A stretch of 39,295 bases of DNA from Maledivibacter sp. (lineage in GTDB: Bacteria; Bacillota; Clostridia; Peptostreptococcales; Caminicellaceae): positions 1 to 39,295 of the forward strand of contig JAOASB010000024.1 of NCBI GenBank assembly GCA_025210375.1, in the 5' to 3' direction. The position numbers and the translations under genes are program-made. How positions within the stretch are numbered: the stretch's first letter is position 1; every line of letters begins with the position of its first letter. The notes beneath the pieces are model-generated. The model was not told where the DNA came from, ran no database searches, and was given only the letters and a program-made list of their open reading frames with translations. Shown here piece by piece: positions 32,710 to 39,295 of this stretch.

Positions 32710-34065
32710 ATGACAAAGCCTAATGATAATAAAATGGGCACAATGCCTATACCGAAATTGATGTTAACCATGTCATTGCCAGCAATATTATCTATGATGG
32801 TACAGGCAATGTACAATATAGTAGATAGTATATTTGTATCAAAAATTGGAGAAGAGGCTTTGACAGCTGTTTCCTTGGCCTTCCCCATTCAATTAATCAT
32901 AATAGCATGTTTCTTAGGGATTGGAACTGGAGTCAATTCCCTTATCTCAAGGAAGATAGGGGAAAATGATCTGGATTCAGCTGTAAATGCCGCTGAACAT
33001 GGATTTTTTCTAAGCGGTATTTTATATCTTATCATTGTGACCATTGGGATATTCCTTGCAAGTAATTTTTTTGAACTATTCACAGAGGATACAAAGATTC
33101 TTGGCTATGGTGCTGACTATATTAGGATTATAATGTTCTTTTCCTTTGGTAGAATGTTTGCCCAGGCAGGGATGAGTACGCTACAGGGTACAGGAGAAAT
33201 GGTTAAGCCTATGATAGCTCAGCTTATTGGGGCGATATCTAATATTATTCTTGATCCAATATTAATCTTTGGACTTTTAGGATTTCCTGCAATGGGAGTA
33301 AGGGGAGCGGCTATTGCTACGGTTGCGGCACAGATTATTTCGATGATTTACATTATCGTAGTACTATTTAAGAGGGATAACTATATTAAGTTAGATCTCA
33401 AAAAGTTTAAATATAGCAATTCTATTACAAAACAGATAATGATTGTTGGACTGCCCGTTGCCGTTATGCAAGGATTATCTTCTGTTATGCTTACGGGACT
33501 TAACTTGGTACTTGCAAGCTTCAACGAAACTGCTGTTGCTGTAATGGGGGTTTATTATAAGCTTCAGTCCTTTGTTTTTATGCCTATATTTGGACTTTCT
33601 CAAGGGACTATGCCTATCATAGGCTACAATTTTGGGGCTCGTAATAAAGAAAGACTATTGGGGGCTTTAAAGCTTAGTATAGGTGCCGCTGTTACTTTTA
33701 TGACCCTAGGGATGTTGGTATTTCAATTGTTTCCACAACAGCTTCTTTCCCTATTTAATAGTACCCGTGAGATGAGTGAAATTGGTGTAATAGCCTTCAG
33801 GATCATAAGTCTAGGCTTTCCACTGGCAGCAGCAGCCATTATGCTAAGCATATCATTCCAAGGAATGGGAGATGCTTATATAAGCCTAATAGTTTCTTTT
33901 ATCAGGCAAATTATCGTTTTATTACCAGCAGCCTATATATTCGGTAAAATTTGGGGACTTAATGCAGTATGGTTTGGATTTTTGATATCAGAGGTTGTTT
34001 CTCTACTGTGTGTATTGTATTTCTTTAGAAGGGCCTATAGAACAAAGCTGTCGATGTGGGAATAG
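32710..34065 (+). CDS. MATE family multidrug efflux transporter
   Basis: ATG 32710 is properly spaced from AGGAGG; an ATG at 32704 is too close. The 451-residue protein has twelve predicted helices in two MatE halves. The first starts IPKLMLTMSLPAILSMMVQA then YNIVDSIFVSKIGEEAL. The second half contains GLSQGTMPIIGYNFGA. It exports cationic drugs or metabolites with Na+ or H+. It is coupled to the MarR gene (stop and start within 3 nt). Confidence 0.95.
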   Translation: MTKPNDNKMGTMPIPKLMLTMSLPAILSMMVQAMYNIVDSIFVSKIGEEALTAVSLAFPIQLIIIACFLGIGTGVNSLISRKIGENDLDSAVNAAEHGFFLSGILYLIIVTIGIFLASNFFELFTEDTKILGYGADYIRIIMFFSFGRMFAQAGMSTLQGTGEMVKPMIAQLIGAISNIILDPILIFGLLGFPAMGVRGAAIATVAAQIISMIYIIVVLFKRDNYIKLDLKKFKYSNSITKQIMIVGLPVAVMQGLSSVMLTGLNLVLASFNETAVAVMGVYYKLQSFVFMPIFGLSQGTMPIIGYNFGARNKERLLGALKLSIGAAVTFMTLGMLVFQLFPQQLLSLFNSTREMSEIGVIAFRIISLGFPLAAAAIMLSISFQGMGDAYISLIVSFIRQIIVLLPAAYIFGKIWGLNAVWFGFLISEVVSLLCVLYFFRRAYRTKLSMWE

Positions 34066-34234
34066 GGTAACTGCATAAAGAATTTAAAAATCAAATGGGC
34101 TGAAGATACGAAGATTTACTTAAATATAGGTTAAAGCTTTGACTAAAATGTCCATACTAAGGAAACTAATTTTAAAATCATATAGAATACTCCAGCTTTC
34201 TATGAATACCCATATATATTAAGGAGGGGGATTT

Positions 34235-34459
34235 ATGGCTGGATTATCTCAGGAAGAATTAGTAGAAATATTAAATAGAATTAATAGTACAGATCAAATA
34301 AGGAAAAGTGACTTGCATGAAGCAATAGCCAGTGCAATTGTAGAAAACAATAAGAAAGTAGTACAAGATTTTGAGGAAAGAAACAGACAAAACATTCAGA
34401 ATGAAGTCCAACGACGAGTTGACGAAGGCATTCAACTACACATAGATAATTACCATTAG
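34235..34459 (+). CDS. Small acidic helical protein
   Basis: 74 residues, starting behind AAGGAGGGGG. Highly charged and probably all helical (LSQEELVEILNRINSTDQIR, then a Glu/Gln/Arg-rich segment). No known domain recognised. A terminator-like hairpin follows. Confidence 0.65.
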   Translation: MAGLSQEELVEILNRINSTDQIRKSDLHEAIASAIVENNKKVVQDFEERNRQNIQNEVQRRVDEGIQLHIDNYH

Positions 34460-34476
34460 AAAATAGGAGTAAATTT

Positions 34477-34510
34477 AAGGGACTGAGTTCTGTATAGTAC
34501 TCAGTCTCTT
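34477..34510. terminator. Terminator-like hairpin between convergent genes
   Basis: A 12-bp stem AAGGGACTGAGT/ACTCAGTCTCTT with one G-U and a 10-nt loop. No strong U-run on either strand. It lies between the plus gene ending at 34459 and the minus gene ending at 34581. Confidence 0.5.
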
Positions 34511-34580
34511 AAAGCTGCATAATTAAATTTTGACGGCCAGTTTCAGTAGGCACTTTTTTTATGTGGTTAGATATTCATTG

Positions 34581-34952
34581 TTAGTCAATCTCTATTTCAT
34601 GATTAAGAATTTCTTTTATTTTCATTTGTATCTTGTCTAAATTAAGATCGGCTTCTTCCTTTATACTTTTTCTAAGCATTGGGCCAATATGTTCAATATC
34701 GTCAAGGATATCTTGAAGAAGTTCTAATGCTGCAGTTGCCTCCATAACTTCTTTTGGTGTTTTAACTATGCTAGCCAGTATAGAAGTCTCAGTTCGAGAA
34801 CCTATTAAAGGATTCTTTATTCCTTCAACATATATATAGGTTCTGCGTCCGGGGCCACGATTTTCCTCTATGGGATCTAGGGCAATAATCTTATCGGAAC
34901 GCACAAATTTACCATAACCTAAAGGGATAACAGCATTTTCTCTTATTTCCAT
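34581..34952 (-). CDS. RemA-like (DUF370-like) regulator
   Basis: 123 residues. The N-terminal half (VIPLGYGKFVRSDKIIALDP, GRRTYIYVEG, IGSRTETSILASI) resembles the RemA/DUF370 pattern of G-x-GN-V-x-S-x-R-I-I and a T-x-GRRT-x-A-x-I strand. RemA proteins in Bacillus are DNA-binding regulators of matrix genes. The C-terminal 55 residues form a predicted helical extension (TAALELLQDILDDIEHIGPM) not found in RemA. The assignment is tentative. Confidence 0.5.
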   Translation of the reverse strand: MEIRENAVIPLGYGKFVRSDKIIALDPIEENRGPGRRTYIYVEGIKNPLIGSRTETSILASIVKTPKEVMEATAALELLQDILDDIEHIGPMLRKSIKEEADLNLDKIQMKIKEILNHEIEID

Positions 34953-35114
34953 GACACACCATCCTTAAAATAGCAGTTATACATATATTTTATTCAATGC
35001 ATAATATATTATGTATTAAATAAGTAATGTAAATAAAGTACACACAAACCATTGGCTCTGAACGTATTATATTATTGAGAGGACAAAGTTTAGAGATGGT
35101 GGTGTTTTGTGTAT

Positions 35115-35276
35115 ATGGTATATATTTTAGTATTTTTAATTGGATATATTACATGCTATTTTTTTATAAGAATGACTAATGGAAATCGATATTATAAATC
35201 CCAAATAAAATATGGACATTATATAAATAGAATAAAATTCACATTGATAAGATTAAAGCATAAATTAAGGAGGTAA
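35115..35276 (+). CDS. 53-residue single-span membrane peptide
   Basis: ATG 35115, preceded by GATGGTGGTG. An N-terminal hydrophobic helix (MVYILVFLIGYITCYFFI) is followed by a strongly basic tail (K/R-rich, ending KHKLRR). Orientation would be tail-in. Not recognised. Confidence 0.45.
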   Translation: MVYILVFLIGYITCYFFIRMTNGNRYYKSQIKYGHYINRIKFTLIRLKHKLRR

Positions 35277-35432
35277 TAAGCCATTCTTGGAGCCATAATT
35301 AAATGATTATTAACAAAAGTTAATAATTTCTTAATATTTTGATAAGTAGGAGTTAATTTTTAAAAGTTAGTATATATATAGAAATATTAAGAAATGCTAA
35401 AAAATTGGGGTGAAAAGAGTGGAGGGGGAAAT

Positions 35433-35513
35433 ATGATAGCTTTTATGGATTTATTAAGCTTTTATAAAGATACTACTAAGGGACCTATAGAGGAGCCAAT
35501 AATTATACTATAG
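35433..35513 (+). CDS. 26-residue micropeptide
   Basis: A very strong ribosome site (GGAGGGGG) lies six bases before the ATG at 35433. The product is 26 residues: MIAFMDLLSFYKDTTKGP then IEEPIIIL. A strong terminator follows within 40 nt, so this looks like a complete monocistronic unit. An amphipathic N-terminus and charged middle suggest a small membrane-associated or signalling peptide. No family known to me. Confidence 0.45.
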   Translation: MIAFMDLLSFYKDTTKGPIEEPIIIL

Positions 35514-35549
35514 ATTTATTCCTCATAAATCAATATCATCTATTGTAAG

Positions 35550-35592
35550 CAAGCTCGCTAACGGGATAGTTAGCGAGCTTGTTATCTTTATT
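35550..35592 (+). terminator. Strong Rho-independent terminator
   Basis: 13-bp perfect stem CAAGCTCGCTAAC/GTTAGCGAGCTTG with a GGGATA loop, then TTATCTTTATTT. It ends the micropeptide transcript before the two-component operon. Confidence 0.9.
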
Positions 35593-35746
35593 TAAGCTTT
35601 TTATGAAGCGAAATCGATTAGATAAACAGCTTTGATTATTACAAATAGTTAACATATGTTATAATGGAGTTAAGAAAAAAATAAAATCATATAGTAATTT
35701 ATTTTTATAAAAAAATATTCTTATCCGCTTGCTTAGGGGGAGTATT

Positions 35747-36451
35747 ATGTTGGGTAAAAGGATACTAGTTGTAGATGATGAAAAAGAAATATGTGAATTA
35801 ATAAGAGATTATTTAGTAAAAGAAGGATTTGAAGTGATTCTGGCTAATGATGGAGAACAAGGGTTACAATACTATCGTCAGTATGAACCCTTACTAATAA
35901 TATTAGATGTAATGCTACCGAAGATAGATGGTATGGAAATTTGCCGTATTGTTAGATCTGAATCATTGATACCAATAGTAATGCTTAGTGCGAGAAAAAG
36001 TGATGTTGATAAAATTCTGGGTTTAGGTTTTGGAGCAGATGATTATATTAGCAAACCCTTTAGTCCAAGAGAATTAGTAGCAAGGGTCAAAGCACATCTA
36101 AGGAGATATAAGATGCTTTCTTCAAAAATTAATGATAATGATCATATGTTAAGGTATGGTGATCTTGAGATAGACAAAAAAGGTTATAATGTATATGTTG
36201 GTGGTACAAAGGTTGACCTAGCTGCAAAGGAATTTGAAGTTTTATTACATTTAGCGGTTCATCCCCACCAAGTTTTCACTAGAGATCAAATATTTGAAAA
36301 AATATGGGGGTACAATGAATTTGGTGATATTAGTACTATAACAGTACACATAAGGAAAATACGTGAAAAAATCGAAAACAATCCTTCTAGCCCTAAGTAT
36401 ATAAAGACTGTTTGGGGCGTAGGTTACAAGTTTGATGGTGGAGAAAAATGA
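35747..36451 (+). CDS. OmpR/PhoB family response regulator
   Basis: ATG 35747 follows AGGGGG; the in-frame TTG at 35729 is upstream of the RBS. 234 residues: receiver domain with D10/D11, phospho-acceptor D54 (IILDVMLPKIDG) and conserved Lys in ISKPFSPREL. The C-terminal winged helix is at about 135-232 (AAKEFEVLLHLAVHP, TVHIRKIREKIE, VWGVGYKF). It overlaps its kinase by 4 nt. Confidence 0.95.
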   Translation: MLGKRILVVDDEKEICELIRDYLVKEGFEVILANDGEQGLQYYRQYEPLLIILDVMLPKIDGMEICRIVRSESLIPIVMLSARKSDVDKILGLGFGADDYISKPFSPRELVARVKAHLRRYKMLSSKINDNDHMLRYGDLEIDKKGYNVYVGGTKVDLAAKEFEVLLHLAVHPHQVFTRDQIFEKIWGYNEFGDISTITVHIRKIREKIENNPSSPKYIKTVWGVGYKFDGGEK

Positions 36452-37851
36452 AGTTTGGAATTAGGACAAAGCTTTTTATTTCTTTCACTATAGTTATTGT
36501 ACTTCCATTGATAATAACAGGTATATTGCTTTATTTTGTTACAATTCAATTAGAAAACGATCCTAGGTCAAGAGAACTTGAAAAGATTAAGCTAGGCAGG
36601 CATGAAATTGTTGATATTATTGAAGATAACTATTCTCTCATTAGTAGAAGTGAGAAACTATATAAAATCATAAAACCATTACTTGAGAAATATGATCTCA
36701 ATTTAGAGCTACAGGATTTAGATGGTTACATCCTATTTGACTCAAAGGATTTTAGTAAAACCTTAGATGATAAATCGGAGTATGAAGGAAAAAATATAGA
36801 TAAAGGGATTAAGGCAAAAACTGTCCTCAATATATTTCACGATAACCAGATGATTTCTAGGGCCATATTTTATCAATATAAGAATAGTGAATCTATAGAA
36901 GATAAAGCTAAGTTCTATAGAATGTTTACATATGGATTCGGAGTAATGTTTGTTACTGTATTAATAACTATTTTTACTTGGTATATGTCAGGTACTATTT
37001 TGAAGCCATTAAAGGAATTAAGTGCTGCAACAAAGAATATATCTGAAGGCAATTTAGATTATCAAATAAAATATAAAAACAATGATGAAATAGGAAAGTT
37101 TTGTATTGTTTTTGATGATATGAGAAAAGAATTGAAGGAATCCCTTGAGAATCAGGTAAAATACGAAAAATCACGTAGAGAGCTTATTGCAAGCATTTCA
37201 CATGAATTAAGAACACCAATTACATCTATTACTGGATATGTAGAGGGATTAGAGGAGGGTATTGCTTCCGATGGGGAAATGTTTCAAAGGTATATATCTG
37301 TGATTAAAGACAAAACCGAGAAGCTAGATCATTTAATTGAAGACCTTTTTCAATACTCTCAGATGGAATTAGGGCAGCTAAATATGAATATAATGACGAT
37401 AAATAGTATGGAGCTATTTGAAGAAATATTTACAAATTTAAAGATGGAATTCATGAATACCAATATAGCTTTCACCCGTCAAGGTCCTTTGCCCGATGTG
37501 GAGATCAATGTTGACCATTACAGAATAAGGCAAGTTATTGACAATCTTATACAAAATGCAAAACGATATGCAAATAGTGATGGAAAGATAAGTGCTGGAG
37601 TGAAATTAAAGAACGATAATAAAATTGTGGTCTTTATCACCGACAATGGTGAAGGAATTCCAGAAGAAGATATAGAGAACATATTCGAGAAATTCTTTAG
37701 AGGAGAAAAATCTCGTTCTAGGGAGTATGGGGGTGTCGGCTTAGGTTTGGCAATCTGTAAGCATATTGTAGAAGCCCATGGTGGAGAAATATGGGTTGAT
37801 AGTAAGACTGGAAGGGGAAGTACATTCTATTTTACTATACCAACGTTATAG
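36448..37851 (+). CDS. Membrane sensor histidine kinase
   Basis: 467 residues. Two membrane helices (about 10-32 and 160-181) bound an extracytoplasmic sensor of about 125 residues. A HAMP domain follows (about 183-236). HisKA has H252 in SHELRTP. HATPase shows the N box (DNLIQNAKRYA), G1 (DNGEGIP), F box (FEKFFRGEKSR) and G2 (GVGLGLAI). It pairs with the overlapping response regulator. The signal is unknown. Confidence 0.95.
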   Translation: MKFGIRTKLFISFTIVIVLPLIITGILLYFVTIQLENDPRSRELEKIKLGRHEIVDIIEDNYSLISRSEKLYKIIKPLLEKYDLNLELQDLDGYILFDSKDFSKTLDDKSEYEGKNIDKGIKAKTVLNIFHDNQMISRAIFYQYKNSESIEDKAKFYRMFTYGFGVMFVTVLITIFTWYMSGTILKPLKELSAATKNISEGNLDYQIKYKNNDEIGKFCIVFDDMRKELKESLENQVKYEKSRRELIASISHELRTPITSITGYVEGLEEGIASDGEMFQRYISVIKDKTEKLDHLIEDLFQYSQMELGQLNMNIMTINSMELFEEIFTNLKMEFMNTNIAFTRQGPLPDVEINVDHYRIRQVIDNLIQNAKRYANSDGKISAGVKLKNDNKIVVFITDNGEGIPEEDIENIFEKFFRGEKSRSREYGGVGLGLAICKHIVEAHGGEIWVDSKTGRGSTFYFTIPTL

Positions 37852-38036
37852 GTTGAATTATATTGTTTTTAAAGGGAGATGTTGCATGACTTAGGGTATT
37901 AGAAGTAAAACTTTACTTTGTAGACGACTATTTGGGATATGATATAAAGGATTTAATAAAGGGAAAAAAAGTACATAAATTCATAATTGGAAGAATATCC
38001 TTTCCATATATACAAGTTTTGGAGAGGAGTAAATCA

Positions 38037-38201
38037 ATGAAAAAATTAGTATGTAGAAAATGCGGGGGAAGTTTTTTTAGGTTTAGAAAAAAAGATTCCA
38101 GTATTGAATGCTTTAAATGCAAAATTCCAATAAATATCTCAAATTTTAAGGGAAATAACATAGACCACCTATGGATTTCATGGAAAAGCTATAAAGAATA
38201 G
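38037..38201 (+). CDS. Zinc-ribbon small protein
   Basis: ATG 38037 lies behind GGAGAGGAG, giving 54 residues with a four-Cys zinc ribbon: C-RK-C near the start and C-FK-C about 20 residues later. The same frame is open upstream to about 37890, with a protein-like sequence (VKLYFVDDYLGYDIKDLIKG) but no good start; a TTG at 37932 has no RBS. So this could be a longer protein whose start has been lost. Confidence 0.6.
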   Translation: MKKLVCRKCGGSFFRFRKKDSSIECFKCKIPINISNFKGNNIDHLWISWKSYKE

Positions 38202-38409
38202 ACACAGGGGATAAAGATCAAAAAATAAACTTTAAAGCTAATTAATCAAAATTTACAGGAACTTAAGGGTAAATTTATACTTAAACCTTTGTTAAATATA
38301 AAGAATATATGTATTAGGGCAGAAAAACCTAATTACTATTAGGTTTGGTAAAAAACATTTAAATAATTCTAATGTAGTAGGAGCTTATTGAAATGAAATC
38401 CTATAAATA
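38202..38409. other. Intergenic, nothing recognised
   Basis: A 208-nt AT-rich gap between convergent genes. AAACCTAATTACTATTAGGTTT at about 38326-38347 contains a hairpin (AACCTAAT/ATTAGGTT), possibly a weak terminator for both sides. Confidence 0.4.
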
Positions 38410-38568
38410 TTACTGAATAGCAAGCTCATTATATTCGTTTATAAGTATGTCAAGTTTCTGACTAGCAGCTATCACAAAAGGGTCCAACAAGTCTCCGTTA
38501 CAAATTCTGATTAAATTTTCTAAGTCTCGTCTTGATTCTTCCAACGTAATGTCAGTTATTCTAATCAT
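38410..38568 (-). CDS. Spo0E-like aspartyl-phosphate phosphatase
   Basis: 52 codons on the minus strand, ATG at 38568 behind AGGGGGT. The C-terminal half has the family signature SQKLDILINEYNE (S-x-x-LD-x-LI). The N-terminal half is a helix (EESRRDLENLIRIC). Spo0E-family proteins dephosphorylate Spo0A~P and restrain sporulation, so the host is a spore former. Confidence 0.8.
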   Translation of the reverse strand: MIRITDITLEESRRDLENLIRICNGDLLDPFVIAASQKLDILINEYNELAIQ

Positions 38569-39018
38569 TAGTATAGTACCCCCTAAAAAATTGTATCAAT
38601 ATAGAAGCTTATGTAAGGTAATGCCAAGAAAAATGATATCATTATTAGAGTTACCAGTCAATAGGAGAATGTGTCAAAACTTGTAAAAAAAGAATTTTTC
38701 TTTATGTTTCTAACATTGTAATGTTAAAAAGGGTAAGATAAACACATGTATTGTAGATTTCAATTAGAAATTGAATTAAATGAAATATTAGACAAGAGTT
38801 ATGAGAAACTTTGTCTAGATAGCAAATCGCATAATTACTTTCTATAGAAACCATTTACCACATGTAGTTTTAAAATCCCAATAGCTATACCATATATATT
38901 ATGCAATTTCCTCTAGATATAAGATTAAGGATATTTTGCATTAACAAGAATTCTTAAGAATTTAACAATAGAAGCTTCTAGAAAAATGTGTGTAAAAACG
39001 ATAACAATAATTTTCCAT
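38569..39018. other. 450-nt gap before the rRNA promoters
   Basis: No gene on either strand. It holds only the MITE-like copy B (38824-38909); the rest is AT-rich with no clear structure. Confidence 0.5.
38824..38909. repeat. MITE-like repeat, copy B (86 nt)
   Basis: Ends AAATCGCATAAT (38824-38835) and ATTATGCAATTT (38898-38909) are inverted with one mismatch. The interior aligns with copy A at 31897-32006. Confidence 0.7.
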
Positions 39019-39047
39019 TTGACTTTTGTTTTTGAACATGATAAGAT
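39019..39047 (+). promoter_or_regulatory. rrn promoter P1
   Basis: TTGACT (39019-39024), 17-nt spacer, TAAGAT (39042-39047). It is followed by a GTCGCT/AGCGAC hairpin (39055-39073). Confidence 0.8.
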
Positions 39048-39095
39048 ATTCCTTGTCGCTAAGAAAAAGCGACGAAACAAATGTCGAAAAAAGTA

Positions 39096-39124
39096 TTGAC
39101 AAGCTTAAACAAAAATGGTATTAT
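39096..39124 (+). promoter_or_regulatory. rrn promoter P2
   Basis: TTGACA (39096-39101), 17-nt spacer, TATTAT (39119-39124), near consensus. The leader downstream has a boxA-like stretch (ACATTGAAAACTAAACAG). Confidence 0.88.
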
Positions 39125-39242
39125 ATTTAAGCGTCGTTGGTGAGAAACGAAGCGAAAAAACTTTGGACATTGAAAACTAAACAGTGTAAGGAATTAAACC
39201 TTAGTTTGATAATAAATTCAAACTATAAAGAAACGCCAGTTT

Positions 39243-39295
<53 letters not shown>

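Noticed and set aside
39055..39073. GTCGCT/AGCGAC hairpin between rrn promoters as a terminator
   Set aside because: No U-tract, and it lies between two promoters of a leader; more likely a leader structure.

Overview
The window comes from a low-GC, spore-forming Firmicute, most likely an anaerobic clostridial lineage. The evidence is AT-rich DNA with AGGAGG-type ribosome binding sites, frequent TTG/GTG starts, a Spo0E-like sporulation phosphatase, a dockerin/cohesin protein, a TPP-riboswitch thiamine salvage operon, and a 16S rRNA start of clostridial type. I cannot name the genus. The left edge (1-936) is ten tRNA genes closed by a terminator. The right edge holds tandem rrn promoters and the first ~50 nt of a 16S gene. 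The window is therefore a chromosomal stretch ending at a second rRNA operon.

Region 940-1800 is a small graveyard. It contains a truncated tyrosine integrase with 11-bp tandem arm-like repeats just downstream of tRNA-Arg, and a broken DUF1445-type hydro-lyase fragment. Region 1828-16555 is the main metabolic unit, about 15 kb of tightly packed, co-directional genes preceded by a strong dyad and a promoter. In order it encodes a leaderless solute-binding protein, a lipoprotein solute-binding protein, OppB, OppC, OppD, OppF, a six-bladed NHL protein that keeps the metal and catalytic residues of peptidyl-hydroxyglycine amidating lyase, a second leaderless solute-binding protein, N-acyl-D-amino-acid deacylase, an AbgB-like M20D amidohydrolase, and a GGDEF-like/winged-helix regulator. 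I infer import and intracellular dismantling of unusual amides, for example N-acyl, D-residue or C-terminally modified peptides. The two cytoplasmic binding proteins and the PAL-like protein are the most novel elements.

Region 16560-23300 is accessory and decayed. It holds 95-nt bipartite REP-like repeats, a prophage gene with three in-frame stops, a frameshifted membrane-protein gene, a duplicated DUF805 fragment, an AlbA_2 (Schlafen-type) fragment caught between two repeats, the 3' end of a group II intron (maturase tail plus domain V), a secreted beta-helix/cohesin/dockerin protein, and a Y1 (RAYT) transposase gene bounded by 27-bp inverted repeats. Region 23500-27540 encodes a large secreted leucine-rich-repeat protein and a lipoprotein.

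Region 27680-31890 (minus strand) is a complete thiamine salvage operon, thiW-thiD-cytX-thiM-thiE, under a TPP riboswitch with its own terminator. Region 32080-34065 is a MarR regulator plus MATE efflux pump, with twin MarR-type palindromes around the promoter. The right end carries a RemA-like protein, two micro-ORFs, a two-component system, a zinc-ribbon protein, a Spo0E-like gene, and the second copy of a MITE-like repeat also present at 31.9 kb.
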